From Streptomyces panaciradicis (GTDB taxonomy: Bacteria > Actinomycetota > Actinomycetes > Streptomycetales > Streptomycetaceae), in assembly GCF_023516615.1 (NCBI RefSeq), contig NZ_JAMGBF010000044.1, positions 31,338 to 95,337 of the forward strand: 64,000 bases of DNA. Reading direction: 5' to 3'. Of this stretch, positions 49,447 through 58,723 are shown one piece after another (position 1 is the first letter of the stretch; each line of letters opens with the position of its first letter). Both the position numbers and the translations under genes were made by a program. The notes beneath the pieces are model-generated. The model saw nothing but the letters and a program-made list of their open reading frames with translations, had not been told where the DNA came from and searched no databases.

Positions 49447-50757
49447 ATGACATCACGTCGCAACGAGCCCGAGAGCGGGGAGCGCGGATTACCGCGCCGG
49501 AGGACGGTCCTGGCGACCATGGGAGCCCTGCCCCTCCTCGCCTCAGCGGTGCCGGCGGCCCGAGCGGCCGATGCCGGAGCCCTGACGGCCGCCGCCACGG
49601 CGGTCATCGACCCGTCGGCCTCCCGGCAGACGATCCGCGGCTTCGGCGGTATGAATCACACGGCTTGGATCGGCGACCTCACCGCGGCACAGCGGGACAC
49701 GGCGTTCGGAGCCGCGGACGGACAACTCGGCTTCTCCGTGCTGAGGATCCCCGTGCCCGAGGACCGGGCGAACTGGAACCGTGACCTGGCGACGGCCAAA
49801 CGCGCGGTCGAACTCGGGGCGGCCGTCATCGCATCACCGTGGAATCCGCCCGCCTCCATGGTCGAGACCTTCGTCCGCGGCAGCCAGACGAACGCACGAC
49901 GTCTCAGGTACGACATGTACGGCGCCTACGCCCAGCACCTCAACGACTTCACCACGTACATGCGGAACAACGGAGTGAACCTGTACGGCATCTCCGTGCA
50001 GAACGAACCCGACTACGCGCAGGACTGGACCTGGTGGACCGCCGCCGAACTGGTCCGGTTCCTACGGGAGAACGCCGGCTCGATCGGCACCCGGGTCATC
50101 GCACCGGAATCCTTCCAGTACGTGAAGAGCATGTCGGACCCGATCCTCAACGACCCGGTGGCGCTCGCCAACGTGGACATCATCGGGGCCCACCTCTACG
50201 GCACGCCGTTCGCGAACTTCCCGTACCCGCTCTTCAACCAGAAGGGCGCGGGCAAGGAGCTCTGGATGACGGAGGTGTACTACCCCAACAGTACGGATTC
50301 GGCGGATCTGTGGCCGCAGGCTCTCGATGTGGGGGAGCACATCCACCGGGCCATGGTGGACGCCGAGTTCCAGGCCTACATCTGGTGGTACATCAGGCGC
50401 AGCTACGGCCCCCTGCGCGAGGACGGCAAGATCAGCAAGCGTGGTGCCGTCATGGCGCAGTTCGCCAGGTTCGTCCGGCCCGGATACGTGCGGATCGACG
50501 CGACGGCGAATCCCGCCTCGAACGTCTACGTCTCGGCCTACCGCGGCGGTGGTTCCACATGCGTCGTCGCCGTCAACAAGGCTTCTGCCGCGGTGAGTCA
50601 GCAGTTCACGCTGACCAATGGCGCCGGGTCCAGCGTCGCGTCGTGGGTGACCGACGCCACCAGGAACGTCGCGTCCCAGGGCACGACAGGCGCCTCGAAC
50701 GGCTCCTTCACGGCCACGCTGCCCGCGCGCAGCGCGACCACGTTCATGATCCGCTGA
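49447..50757 (+). CDS. GH30 glucuronoxylanase-like secreted enzyme
   Basis: 436 residues from ATG 49447 (AGGAGG upstream). An N-terminal Arg-Arg-Arg motif (GLPRRRTVLATMG) with a hydrophobic stretch and AxA end suggests Tat export. The (beta/alpha)8 domain starts at IRGFGGMNHTAWIGDLTA; acid/base Glu is in SVQNEPDY (E187), nucleophile Glu in LWMTEVYY (E276). The C-terminal beta-sandwich (GYVRIDATANPASNVYVSAY onward) is characteristic of GH30 subfamily 8, which cuts glucuronoxylan. No carbohydrate-binding module was seen. The upstream CebR-like box and the nearby xylo-oligosaccharide importer tie it to xylan use. Confidence 0.9.
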   Translation: MTSRRNEPESGERGLPRRRTVLATMGALPLLASAVPAARAADAGALTAAATAVIDPSASRQTIRGFGGMNHTAWIGDLTAAQRDTAFGAADGQLGFSVLRIPVPEDRANWNRDLATAKRAVELGAAVIASPWNPPASMVETFVRGSQTNARRLRYDMYGAYAQHLNDFTTYMRNNGVNLYGISVQNEPDYAQDWTWWTAAELVRFLRENAGSIGTRVIAPESFQYVKSMSDPILNDPVALANVDIIGAHLYGTPFANFPYPLFNQKGAGKELWMTEVYYPNSTDSADLWPQALDVGEHIHRAMVDAEFQAYIWWYIRRSYGPLREDGKISKRGAVMAQFARFVRPGYVRIDATANPASNVYVSAYRGGGSTCVVAVNKASAAVSQQFTLTNGAGSSVASWVTDATRNVASQGTTGASNGSFTATLPARSATTFMIR

Positions 50758-51027
50758 GTGCCGCCCAGACACGTGCGCAAGGGGGCGTCCAAGAGCGCCT
50801 GTGTGCCGGTTTCTCCCCCCGTTGTGCGCTGGCGCTCGCTCCATGCGGTGAACTGCGCGCGCCTCCCCTGGTCGTCCTGTCTGCGCCCCGTTTCACTAGG
50901 CGCTTACTTGCCTTCAACGCATGTCACCAGCAAGCAAATAAGGGCCATAAGTGATCACTTGTTGTCCCAAGAGCGGGGCGGAGCAGGTATCCACGTCCAT
51001 GGCCCGCCATGATGCAGGAGGTCTGGG
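50758..51027. other. Intergenic region after GH30
   Basis: 270 bases, no gene. An AT-richer stretch (50895-50965) contains the AAGTGATCACTT palindrome and may hold the promoter of the gene at 51028. Confidence 0.4.
50949..50960. promoter_or_regulatory. AAGTGATCACTT palindrome
   Basis: Perfect 12-base palindrome, 68 bases before the start of the gene at 51028. It contains AGTGA/TCACT half sites similar to those of BldD, but no regulator can be assigned from sequence. Confidence 0.4.
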
Positions 51028-51573
51028 ATGGCTCTGAAGCGCTGGACGAACGCGGTCGAGTGGCTGGCAGCTGCCGCTCGGGAGCCGCGCTTGTGCAAAA
51101 GCGACTGGCAGCACGGCACCACCGGCATCCATCTCCTCGCCGCCGGGCGGTTCTGGGACGTGCTGGTCGTTCCTGCCTGCCTGGGGCTGCGCACAGCCGA
51201 CATCCTCGCCTGTCTGCCCCGCCTCGAACCCGGCCCGGTCCTCATGGACAGCCGGACGCGGCACGTCGGCTTCTTCCTGCCACCCGACCCCGCGAGCATC
51301 TGGGCCGGGCACGACATCCGCTACCTCACGACCGGCAGCTGGATCGCCACGCCTGCCCCGCACTGCCGTTGGGGCGATCTGCGCTGGATCTGCCCACCCG
51401 ACGGAAGCGGCACCCTGAACGCCCCCGCGGCCCTGGAGCTCGCCCTGCAAGCGGCCATGGACGAACTGGTCCGCAACCACGGCACCACACACCATCGCGC
51501 CGCCCCCCACCGGAGCACGGACGCACCAGCACCGGTCGACCAGAACCGTCCTGCGGTCTTCCCGCCCGCGTGA
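51028..51573 (+). CDS. Conserved hypothetical protein, streptomycete type
   Basis: 181 residues from ATG 51028; AGGAGG lies 7 bases upstream. The sequence has an even fold with GIHLLAAGRFWDVLVVPACLG, GPVLMDSRTRHVGFFLPPDP, and WICPPDGSGTLNAP, which recalls short streptomycete proteins often annotated as DNA primase/polymerase-like, but I cannot confirm this; no catalytic acidic residues of that fold are evident. Tail of about 30 residues is Pro/His-rich. The AAGTGATCACTT palindrome is in the promoter region. Convergent with the LacI gene. Confidence 0.65.
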   Translation: MALKRWTNAVEWLAAAAREPRLCKSDWQHGTTGIHLLAAGRFWDVLVVPACLGLRTADILACLPRLEPGPVLMDSRTRHVGFFLPPDPASIWAGHDIRYLTTGSWIATPAPHCRWGDLRWICPPDGSGTLNAPAALELALQAAMDELVRNHGTTHHRAAPHRSTDAPAPVDQNRPAVFPPA

Positions 51574-51610
51574 CCGGACGGCCGCCGCCGGGCAGTTCGC
51601 CGCAGCGCGA

Positions 51611-52639
51611 CTACCCGTTCGCCGAAGTCGCTTCCCTGGGAGGCGCGGTCGAGGCGCGTACCACGAGTTCGGTGGCCAGTTCGATGTGGTGGGACTCGAC
51701 CTTCTCGCCGTTGGCGAGTCGGAGGGCGGTGCGCAGGGCCGCACCGCCCATCTCCCGCAGGGGCTGGCGCACGGTGGTCAGGGGTGGTGAGGCCATCTGC
51801 GCGAGGCTGGTGTCGTCGAAGCCGACCACGCTCAGGTCCTCGGGGATGCGCAGGCCTCGGGTGCGGGCGGTCTCGATGACACCGAGGGCGATCTCGTCGT
51901 TGCCGGCGAAGATCGCCGTCGGTGGCTCGTCCAGGTCCAGCAGTGCCACGGCACCGAGCAGGCCGGTCTCGTAGGTGAACTCTCCCTGCCGGACGTAGGC
52001 GTCGCGCACCGGCGCTCCCGCCGCCTCCATGGCCGCACGGTAGCCGTGCATGCGCGCCTGGTTGCACACGGCCATGCTCGGTCCGCCGAGATAGGCGATG
52101 CGGCGGTGGCCCAGGGACAGCAGGTGCCGGGTCGCGGACAGGCCGCCGGCGAAGTTCGTCGCCCCGACGCTGTTGACCCGGCTGTCCGGCAGGTGCAGGG
52201 GGTCCAGCACGACCAGCGGCAGCCCGGCGCGGGCCAGTTCGTTCAGATGCGTGGCGGTGTACACGCTGGTGACGGCGATGACGGCGCGACGCCCGGCCGA
52301 GACCAGATCCCTGGCCCAGTGCGGGGCGCGGGAAGCCTTGCTGATCACCACCGAGGCCCCCGATTCGGCGGCGGAGTCGATGATGCCTTCCAGGGTCTCG
52401 GCCACGTACGACTTGAGGCCGGCCTGGAACTGCACCTCGATGGTGGGGCTTTCGGCGGTCTCGGTGTGCCGGAACACGGGCGCGAGGTAGTCGTGCTGGT
52501 GCAGCAGTTCCTGCACCCTGGCGCGGGTCTGCGGCGCCACGTCGCCGCGGCCGTTGACCACCTTGGACACGGTCGCGACGGAGACACCGGCCGCTTGGGC
52601 GATGTCCGCCAAAGTGGTGCGCCTGGTGTTCCGTGGCAT
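51611..52639 (-). CDS. bxlR: LacI-family repressor, likely of xylo-oligosaccharide genes (BxlR-like)
   Basis: 342 residues from ATG 52639 behind GGGAGG. The HTH (TTLADIAQAAGVSVATVSKVVNGRGDVAPQTRARV) is followed by the periplasmic-binding-like domain (about 60-340) with GSVVGFDD-type signature LSVVGFDDTSLAQMASPPLTTVRQP. It is divergent from the importer-xylosidase operon; BxlR of S. thermoviolaceus has the same position and controls bxlEFGA. The operators at 52900 and 53053 are candidate sites. The gene symbol is by analogy. Confidence 0.88.
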   Translation of the reverse strand: MPRNTRRTTLADIAQAAGVSVATVSKVVNGRGDVAPQTRARVQELLHQHDYLAPVFRHTETAESPTIEVQFQAGLKSYVAETLEGIIDSAAESGASVVISKASRAPHWARDLVSAGRRAVIAVTSVYTATHLNELARAGLPLVVLDPLHLPDSRVNSVGATNFAGGLSATRHLLSLGHRRIAYLGGPSMAVCNQARMHGYRAAMEAAGAPVRDAYVRQGEFTYETGLLGAVALLDLDEPPTAIFAGNDEIALGVIETARTRGLRIPEDLSVVGFDDTSLAQMASPPLTTVRQPLREMGGAALRTALRLANGEKVESHHIELATELVVRASTAPPREATSANG

Positions 52640-52899
52640 CAGTTCCTCCCAGTCGTACGTCCACCGGTGCGGTGAGCCGCCGGTTGACCGGCACCACGGG
52701 TGGAACCGGTCAACCGTACGGCACCCCGGCACGGAGCTCGTCCCGGGAGCTGCCGAGGAGCACCTCGCCCTCGACGCTTCCGGGGACCCGTGCGGGACAG
52801 GGCCGGTGCACGCAGCCCGATCGGCGTGCGCACCGCCCCGCTCCCGCGGTGCGTCCAGCCCACATCATCGCACTCTTCTCCGTCTCGGATCTGCACGCT

Positions 52900-52914
52900 T
52901 CGAAAACGTTTCGA
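52900..52914. promoter_or_regulatory. LacI-type operator 1
   Basis: TCGAAAACGTTTCGA: perfect 6-base arms TCGAAA/TTTCGA around ACG. About 80 bases upstream of the promoter -35. The CGAA/TTCG cores agree with BxlR binding sites known from Streptomyces. Confidence 0.7.
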
Positions 52915-52994
52915 TGCCGGTCATGGCATCGCAAGAGCTGCTCTGGCCCAGCAATACCCAGCCACAGACTGCCCGCAACGTGCTTGCACATACC

Positions 52995-53024
52995 TTGACA
53001 GGGCGTCAGTCCGAAACCTAATTT
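52995..53024 (+). promoter_or_regulatory. Promoter of the xylo-oligosaccharide operon
   Basis: TTGACA at 52995-53000 and TAATTT at 53019-53024 with an 18-base spacer, so transcription should start near 53031, about 80 bases before the start codon. Confidence 0.65.
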
Positions 53025-53052
53025 TCACCAACGGAGCTCGAAGAAGACTGTT

Positions 53053-53067
53053 TCGAAAACTTTTCAC
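53053..53067. promoter_or_regulatory. LacI-type operator 2
   Basis: TCGAAAACTTTTCAC, a less perfect copy of operator 1, about 20 bases downstream of the predicted start of transcription. Repression by two sites is plausible. Confidence 0.6.
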
Positions 53068-53111
53068 CATGACTCACGAGATGCCGACGGCTCTCGAGTG
53101 CGGAGAAAAAC

Positions 53112-54422
53112 ATGGCGCTCTCCCGACGTACCCTCCTCGGCCTGGCCGCCGGCGTACCGGTCTCCGCGGCGCTGGCGGCCTGCGGCTCGTCCGGCCCCGG
53201 CAAGAGCGGGGGCGGGGCCACGTACTGGTACCTGAACGGCCAGCCGCAGGAAGGCGTCAGGGCCGGCGCGGTGGACGCCTTCAACAAGGCCCACCCCAAG
53301 GAGCAGATCAAGGACACCACCTTCCAGAACGACGCGTACAAGACGAAGATCAAGACCGCCATCGGCGCCGGCCAGGCGCCCACGATCATCTGGGGCTGGG
53401 GCGGCGGGACGCTGCGCACCTACGTGGAGGCGGGCCAGGTCGAGGACCTCACCCCGTGGTTCGCCGAGCACTCCGAGGTCAAGCAGCGGCTGTTCCCGTC
53501 CTCGTTCGGCGCGGCCACCGTCGACGGCAAGATCTACGCGATGCCGGCCGAGGCCGTGCAGCCGATCATCCTCTACTACAACAAGAAGGTCTTCGAGCAG
53601 GTCGGCGTGAAACCGCCGACGTCCTGGGACGACATCATGGCGCTGGTGCCCAAGTTCAACGCGAAGGGCATAGCGCCGTTCTCCCTCGGCGGGCAGTCCC
53701 GGTGGACGAACATGATGTGGCTGGAGTTCCTGTTCGACCGCATCGGCGGCCCCGAGGTGTTCCAGGCCATCATCGAGGGCGAGAAGAACGCCTGGTCCCA
53801 CCCCGACGCCATCACCGCGCTGACCAAGGTGCAGGACCTCGTCAAGGCCCACGGGTTCGTCAAGGGCTTCTCCTCGATCACCGCTGACTCCAACGCCGAC
53901 CAGGCGCTGCTGTACACCGGCAGGGCCGCGATGATGCTGCACGGCGCATGGTCGTACGGCATCCAGAAGGCCGACGGCGGGGACTTCGTCAAAAGCGGCG
54001 CGCTGGGCTACATGACCTTCCCGCCCGTCGAAGGCGGCAAGGGCGATCCGAGCGACACCGTCGGCAACCCGGCCCAGTACCTGTCCATCTCCTCCAAGGC
54101 CAGCGCCGAGCAGAAGAAGATCGCCAAGGACTTCTTCGCCAAGGGCGTCCTCCAGGACGAGGAGGTGAAGAAGTGGATCGACAACGGGTCGGTTCCCATC
54201 CGGCTCGGCACGGAGAAGCTGCTGGCAGCCTCCAAGAGCGCCGACTTCCTGCAGTTCACCTACGACATCGCCAGCAAGGCCAAGGTGTTCGGCCAGTCCT
54301 GGGACCAGGCGCTCAGCCCGACGGCCGCGGAGACGCTGCTGGACAACATCGTCAAGTTGTTCCAACTGTCGATCTCACCGAAGCAGTTCGCCCAGAACCT
54401 CAACGCGGTCACCGCGAAATGA
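53112..54422 (+). CDS. bxlE: Sugar ABC transporter substrate-binding lipoprotein (BxlE-like)
   Basis: 436 residues from ATG 53112 (GGAGA upstream). Signal peptide with Ser-Arg-Arg (ALSRRTLLGLAAG) and lipobox AALAAC, then the mature domain with ATYWYLNGQPQEGVRAGAVDAFNK at the N terminus, YAMPAEAVQPIILYYNKKVF, and GRAAMMLHGAWSYGIQ. Family 1 extracellular solute-binding protein for oligosaccharides. The stop overlaps the first permease ATG. By position with GH3 xylosidase it should bind xylo-oligosaccharides. Symbol by analogy. Confidence 0.88.
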   Translation: MALSRRTLLGLAAGVPVSAALAACGSSGPGKSGGGATYWYLNGQPQEGVRAGAVDAFNKAHPKEQIKDTTFQNDAYKTKIKTAIGAGQAPTIIWGWGGGTLRTYVEAGQVEDLTPWFAEHSEVKQRLFPSSFGAATVDGKIYAMPAEAVQPIILYYNKKVFEQVGVKPPTSWDDIMALVPKFNAKGIAPFSLGGQSRWTNMMWLEFLFDRIGGPEVFQAIIEGEKNAWSHPDAITALTKVQDLVKAHGFVKGFSSITADSNADQALLYTGRAAMMLHGAWSYGIQKADGGDFVKSGALGYMTFPPVEGGKGDPSDTVGNPAQYLSISSKASAEQKKIAKDFFAKGVLQDEEVKKWIDNGSVPIRLGTEKLLAASKSADFLQFTYDIASKAKVFGQSWDQALSPTAAETLLDNIVKLFQLSISPKQFAQNLNAVTAK

Positions 54423-55321
54423 GCGCACTGACCGGCCACCCGCCGCGTCGCGAACCGCGCAGCATCCTGCCGTGGCTGGCGACGCCGGCCCTGGTGGTCT
54501 TCGTCGGCTTCGCCGTGATCCCGCTCGTCGGTGTCTTCGCGCTGAGCTTCACCACATGGGACGGCATCGGCTCCATCCGTCCCTCGGGGTTCACCAGTTG
54601 GCGCACAGTGCTCACCAACCCCGGCCTGCCGCACGCCCTTTGGGTGACCTTCCTGGTGATGGTCGTGTCCTGGGCCGTCCAGACGCCGCTGAGCATTCTG
54701 CTCGGCACGTTCCTGGCCGGCCGCCAGCGCTACCGCGCGGTGCTGGGCGTGGTGTACTTCATCCCGCTGATGCTCAGCTCCGCGGCCATCGCGATCGCCT
54801 ACAAGGCCCTGCTGGACCCCAACTTCGGGCTCGGCGCCGGGCTGAAGATCTCCGCGCTCAGCCAGGACTGGCTGGGGCGGCCCGGGCTCGCGTTCGGCGT
54901 CGTCGTCTTCGTCGTCTCCTGGCAGTTCATCCCGTTCCACTCGCTGATCTACCAGGGCGGCGTCCAGCAGATCCCCAAGTCGCTCTACGAGGCGGCCCAG
55001 TTGGACGGGGCCGGACGGGTCCGGCAGTTCTTCAGCATCACGCTGCCCCAGCTGAAATACACCATCATCACCTCGTCCACGCTGATGGTGGTGGGCTCGC
55101 TGACCTTCTTCGACCTCATCTTCGTCCTGACCGAGGGCGGCCCCGGAGACGCCACCCGCGTCCTCGCACTGGACATGTACAAGCGAGGATTCCAGGCCAG
55201 CCTGATGGGACCGGCCAGCGCCATCGCGGTCATCCTGGTCCTGGTGGGCCTGGCCCTCGCCCTGCTGCTGCGCCGGCTCGGCGGCCGCGACGCCGGCGCC
55301 AGCCAACTCGAGGGGGCCTGA
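54419..55321 (+). CDS. bxlF: ABC sugar permease (BxlF-like)
   Basis: 300 residues; ATG overlaps the stop of the binding-protein gene. Six helices with the MalF-type EAA loop EAAQLDGAGRVRQFFSITLPQLK near residues 200-220, which docks the ATPase. The long N-terminal helix WLATPALVVFVGFAVIPLVGVFALSF leads the protein. No ATPase gene is found in the operon, so a shared MsiK-type ATPase encoded elsewhere is expected, as known for streptomycete sugar importers. Confidence 0.92.
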   Translation: MSALTGHPPRREPRSILPWLATPALVVFVGFAVIPLVGVFALSFTTWDGIGSIRPSGFTSWRTVLTNPGLPHALWVTFLVMVVSWAVQTPLSILLGTFLAGRQRYRAVLGVVYFIPLMLSSAAIAIAYKALLDPNFGLGAGLKISALSQDWLGRPGLAFGVVVFVVSWQFIPFHSLIYQGGVQQIPKSLYEAAQLDGAGRVRQFFSITLPQLKYTIITSSTLMVVGSLTFFDLIFVLTEGGPGDATRVLALDMYKRGFQASLMGPASAIAVILVLVGLALALLLRRLGGRDAGASQLEGA

Positions 55322-55322
55322 C

Positions 55323-56219
55323 GTGACCACCACCCTGACCGAGACACGACGACCCCAGAAGGCCGCCGACCGCGAGCGGCAACGCCACTCCCGTCGGACG
55401 GCCCGCCGACGCAACTGGATCGGCGGCCTGGTCGGCTGGCTCTGGCTCGCCATCGTCGCCGTACCCCTGTACTGGACCCTCATCACCAGCCTCAAGCTCC
55501 AGAGCCGCTACTACGCGAGCAATCCGCTGGTGCCCTCCAGCGACCCCACACTGGACAACTACCGGCTGGTCATCGAGTCCGACTTCGTGCGCTACTTCGT
55601 GAACAGCGTCGTGGTCACCGCCGGCGCCGTCGTTCCGGCGGTCCTGTTCTCCTTCATGGCCGCCTACGCGATCGTGCGCGGTTGGCGCATGCGCGTCCTG
55701 CGCGCGATGAACGGCCTCTTCCTCATGGGCCTGGCCATCCCGCTGCAGGCGACGGTGATCCCGGTGTACCTGATCATCATCAAGCTGCACCTGTACGACA
55801 GTCTGCCCGCGCTGATCCTCCCGTCGATCGCCTTCGCCATCCCGCTGTCGGTACTGGTGCTCACCAACTTCATCCGCGACGTGCCCAAAGAACTGTTCGA
55901 CTCGATGAAAGTCGACGGCGCCACCGAATGGACGACTCTGTGGCGGCTGGCGGCGCCGCTGACCCGACCGGCCATCCTCACCGTGACCATCTTCAACGCA
56001 CTGACCATCTGGAACGGCTTCCTGCTCCCGCTGGTCCTCACGCAGAGCCCTGAACGCCGGACCCTGCCGCTCGCCCTGTGGACCTTTCAGGGTCAGTACG
56101 GGGTCAACGTCCCCGCCGTTCTCGCCGCCGTCGTCCTCACCACGCTGCCCGTCCTGGTCCTGTACGCGTTCGGCCGCCGCCAGCTGCTGAGCGGTCTGAC
56201 CGCGGGATTCAGCCGCTGA
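55323..56219 (+). CDS. bxlG: ABC sugar permease (BxlG-like)
   Basis: 298 residues from GTG 55323, one base after the stop of the first permease gene. MalG-type: WLWLAIVAVPLYWTLITSLK as first helix, and the EAA-like loop ELFDSMKVDGATEWTTLWRLAAPLTRPA near residue 205. The membrane halves form a heterodimer with the partner permease. Followed by the xylosidase gene 115 bases on. Confidence 0.92.
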   Translation: MTTTLTETRRPQKAADRERQRHSRRTARRRNWIGGLVGWLWLAIVAVPLYWTLITSLKLQSRYYASNPLVPSSDPTLDNYRLVIESDFVRYFVNSVVVTAGAVVPAVLFSFMAAYAIVRGWRMRVLRAMNGLFLMGLAIPLQATVIPVYLIIIKLHLYDSLPALILPSIAFAIPLSVLVLTNFIRDVPKELFDSMKVDGATEWTTLWRLAAPLTRPAILTVTIFNALTIWNGFLLPLVLTQSPERRTLPLALWTFQGQYGVNVPAVLAAVVLTTLPVLVLYAFGRRQLLSGLTAGFSR

Positions 56220-56334
56220 CGATCACCGAAGCGGGACTCGACGCCGACGGCGGCCGATGTGCCCCGCCTTGCATCCTGCTCTACCTGTTCGCCCGTCGCG
56301 CCCCGATCCAGGGCCCGACGGGCGTGGGAGGAAA

Positions 56335-58716
56335 GTGAACCCCAACGTGGACGTAGAGAACACCCACGCCGTCCCCCTCTGGAACGACCCCGCCCTTCCC
56401 GTCACCGCGAGAGTCGACGCCCTCATCGACGCGATGACCCTTCAGGAGAAGACCGCCCAGCTGTACGGCGTCTGGGTGGGCGCCTCCGACCAGGGCGGTG
56501 AAGTGGCCCCCCATCAGCACGACATGGAGGAGCCCGTCGATCTCGAGGCCCTCCTGCCCACCGGCCTGGGACAGCTGACCCGGCCCTTCGGCACGGTCCC
56601 CGTCGACCCCGCCCTGGGTGCGCTCTCCCTGGCCCGCACCCAGGCCCGTATCGCGGCCACGAACCGGTTCGGCATCCCCGCACTCGCCCATGACGAGTGT
56701 CTGGCCGGATTCGCCGCCTGGGGGGCGACCGCCTACCCCGTACCGCTGTCCTGGGGCGCCACCTTCGACCCCGCCACAGTGCGGCGCATGGCCGCCGCCA
56801 TCGGTCGCGACATGCGTGCCGTCGGCGTCCACCAGGGGCTCGCGCCCGTCCTGGACGTCGTGCGCGACGCCCGGTGGGGACGGGTCGAGGAGACCATCGG
56901 TGAGGACCCGTACCTCGTCGGCACCATCGGGACGGCATACGTGCAGGGCCTGGAGTCCGCCGGGATCGTCGCCACCCTCAAGCACTTCGTCGGCTACTCC
57001 GCCTCCCGTGCCGGCCGCAACCTCGCCCCCTCCTCCGTGGGCCCCCGTGAACGCGCCGACGTTCTGCTGCCGCCCTTCGAGATGGCGATCCGCGAAGGCG
57101 GCGCCCGGTCGGTGATGAACGCCTACACCGACACCGACGGCATGCCCTCCGCGGCCGACGAAGACCTGCTCACCGGGCTGCTGCGCGACACCTGGGGCTT
57201 CGACGGCACCGTCGTCGCCGACTACTTCGCCATCGCCTTCCTGAAGACCCTGCACGGCGTCGCGGCCGACTGGGCCGACGCCGCCGGCACGGCGCTGCAC
57301 GCCGGCATCGACGTCGAACTGCCCAACGTCAAGACCTACGGCGCGCCGCTGACCGAGGCCGTCGCCGACGGCCGCATACCGGAGGCGTCGGTCGATCGCG
57401 CCCTGCGCCGGGTCCTCACCCAGAAGGCGATGCTCGGTCTGCTCGACAAGGACTGGGACCCCGTACCGGCCGCACTGGAAGGGGCCGACCTGGACGATGC
57501 GGCCGCCTTGCGCGGCAAGGTCGACCTGGACCGGCCCGAAAACCGTCGACTGGCCCGCGACATCGCCGAGAAGGCGGTCGTCCTGCTCAGCAACGACGGC
57601 ACCCTGCCGCTGTCCCGACCGCGCCGCATCGCCCTGCTCGGCCCCAATGCCGACGAGCCCACCGCCGTACTGGGCTGCTACTCCTTCCCCCAGCACATCG
57701 GCGTCCGCCACCCCCGGACCCCGCTCGGCATCGAGCTGCCCACGCTGCGCGACACGCTCGCCGCCGAGTTCCCCGACGCCGAGATCACGGTCGCCCGCGG
57801 CACCGGAATCGACGACGCAGACCTCTCCGGCATCCGCGAGGCCGCCCAGGCGGCACGCGAGGCCGATGTCGCGGTGGTCGTGCTCGGCGACCGCGCCGGC
57901 CTCTTCGGGCGGGGCACCAGCGGCGAGGGCTGCGACGGCGAGACACTCGCGCTGCCCGGCGCACAGCAGCAACTGCTCGACGCCCTCCTCGACACCGAGA
58001 CACCGGTGGTCACCGTGCTGCTGGCGGGACGGCCGTACGCCCTCGGCCGCGCCGTGCAGGAGTCCGCCGCGATCGTGCAGTCCTTCTTCCCGGGCGAGGA
58101 GGGCACGCACGCGATCGCCGGGGTACTGAGCGGCCGTACCAATCCCTCCGGACGTCTCCCGGTCAGCGTGCCGCGCGGGCCGGGCTCCCAGCCGGCCACC
58201 TACCTCGGGGCGCGGCTCGCGCATGCCAGCGAGGTGTCCAACATCGACCCGACACCGGCGTTCGCCTTCGGCCACGGCCTGTCCTACACACGCTTCGACT
58301 GGACAGACCTGACCGTGGACACCCAAGAGGCCCCGACGGACGGCGAGTTCACCCTCGCCCTCACCGTCCGCAACACCGGTGAGCGGTCGGGGACCGAGGT
58401 CGTACAGCTCTATCTGCACGACCCGGTCGCCTCCGTCGTCCAGCCCGTGCAGCGCCTCGTCGGCTACACCCGGGTCGATCTCGACCCGGGCGACTCCCGC
58501 CGCGTCCGTGTCACGGTCCCGGCCGACCTGGCGTCCTTCACCGGCCGCGACGGCCGGCGCGTCGTCGAACCGGGCGAGCTGGGAATGCGGTTGGCCGCAT
58601 CCAGCGCCGATCCGCGCCTGACGGCCAGGGTCACGCTGACCGGAGCCGAACGCCCCGTGGATCACAACCGGCACCTGCACGCCACGTTCGACCAGGAACC
58701 GACCGAGCGGGCATGA
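56335..58716 (+). CDS. bxlA: GH3 beta-xylosidase (BxlA-like)
   Basis: 793 residues from GTG 56335 (GGGAGG upstream). Three GH3 modules: barrel (about 30-330) with GIPALAHDECLAGF and LKHFVGYSASRAG; nucleophile D296 in GTVVADYFAIAF; the alpha/beta sandwich (about 390-620) with RIALLGPNADE and a C-terminal fibronectin-like domain (about 665-790, FTLALTVRNTGERSGTEVVQLYLHD). No signal peptide, so it acts in the cytosol on imported xylo-oligosaccharides. Last gene of the operon; a hairpin follows its stop. Confidence 0.9.
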   Translation: MNPNVDVENTHAVPLWNDPALPVTARVDALIDAMTLQEKTAQLYGVWVGASDQGGEVAPHQHDMEEPVDLEALLPTGLGQLTRPFGTVPVDPALGALSLARTQARIAATNRFGIPALAHDECLAGFAAWGATAYPVPLSWGATFDPATVRRMAAAIGRDMRAVGVHQGLAPVLDVVRDARWGRVEETIGEDPYLVGTIGTAYVQGLESAGIVATLKHFVGYSASRAGRNLAPSSVGPRERADVLLPPFEMAIREGGARSVMNAYTDTDGMPSAADEDLLTGLLRDTWGFDGTVVADYFAIAFLKTLHGVAADWADAAGTALHAGIDVELPNVKTYGAPLTEAVADGRIPEASVDRALRRVLTQKAMLGLLDKDWDPVPAALEGADLDDAAALRGKVDLDRPENRRLARDIAEKAVVLLSNDGTLPLSRPRRIALLGPNADEPTAVLGCYSFPQHIGVRHPRTPLGIELPTLRDTLAAEFPDAEITVARGTGIDDADLSGIREAAQAAREADVAVVVLGDRAGLFGRGTSGEGCDGETLALPGAQQQLLDALLDTETPVVTVLLAGRPYALGRAVQESAAIVQSFFPGEEGTHAIAGVLSGRTNPSGRLPVSVPRGPGSQPATYLGARLAHASEVSNIDPTPAFAFGHGLSYTRFDWTDLTVDTQEAPTDGEFTLALTVRNTGERSGTEVVQLYLHDPVASVVQPVQRLVGYTRVDLDPGDSRRVRVTVPADLASFTGRDGRRVVEPGELGMRLAASSADPRLTARVTLTGAERPVDHNRHLHATFDQEPTERA

Positions 58717-58723
58717 ACGGTAT

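Larger units (their letters stand above)
52640..53111. other. Divergent control region of LacI gene and xylo-oligosaccharide operon
   Basis: 472 bases without gene. It carries two LacI-type operators (52900-52914, 53053-53067) and a clear promoter (52995-53024). Confidence 0.6.
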
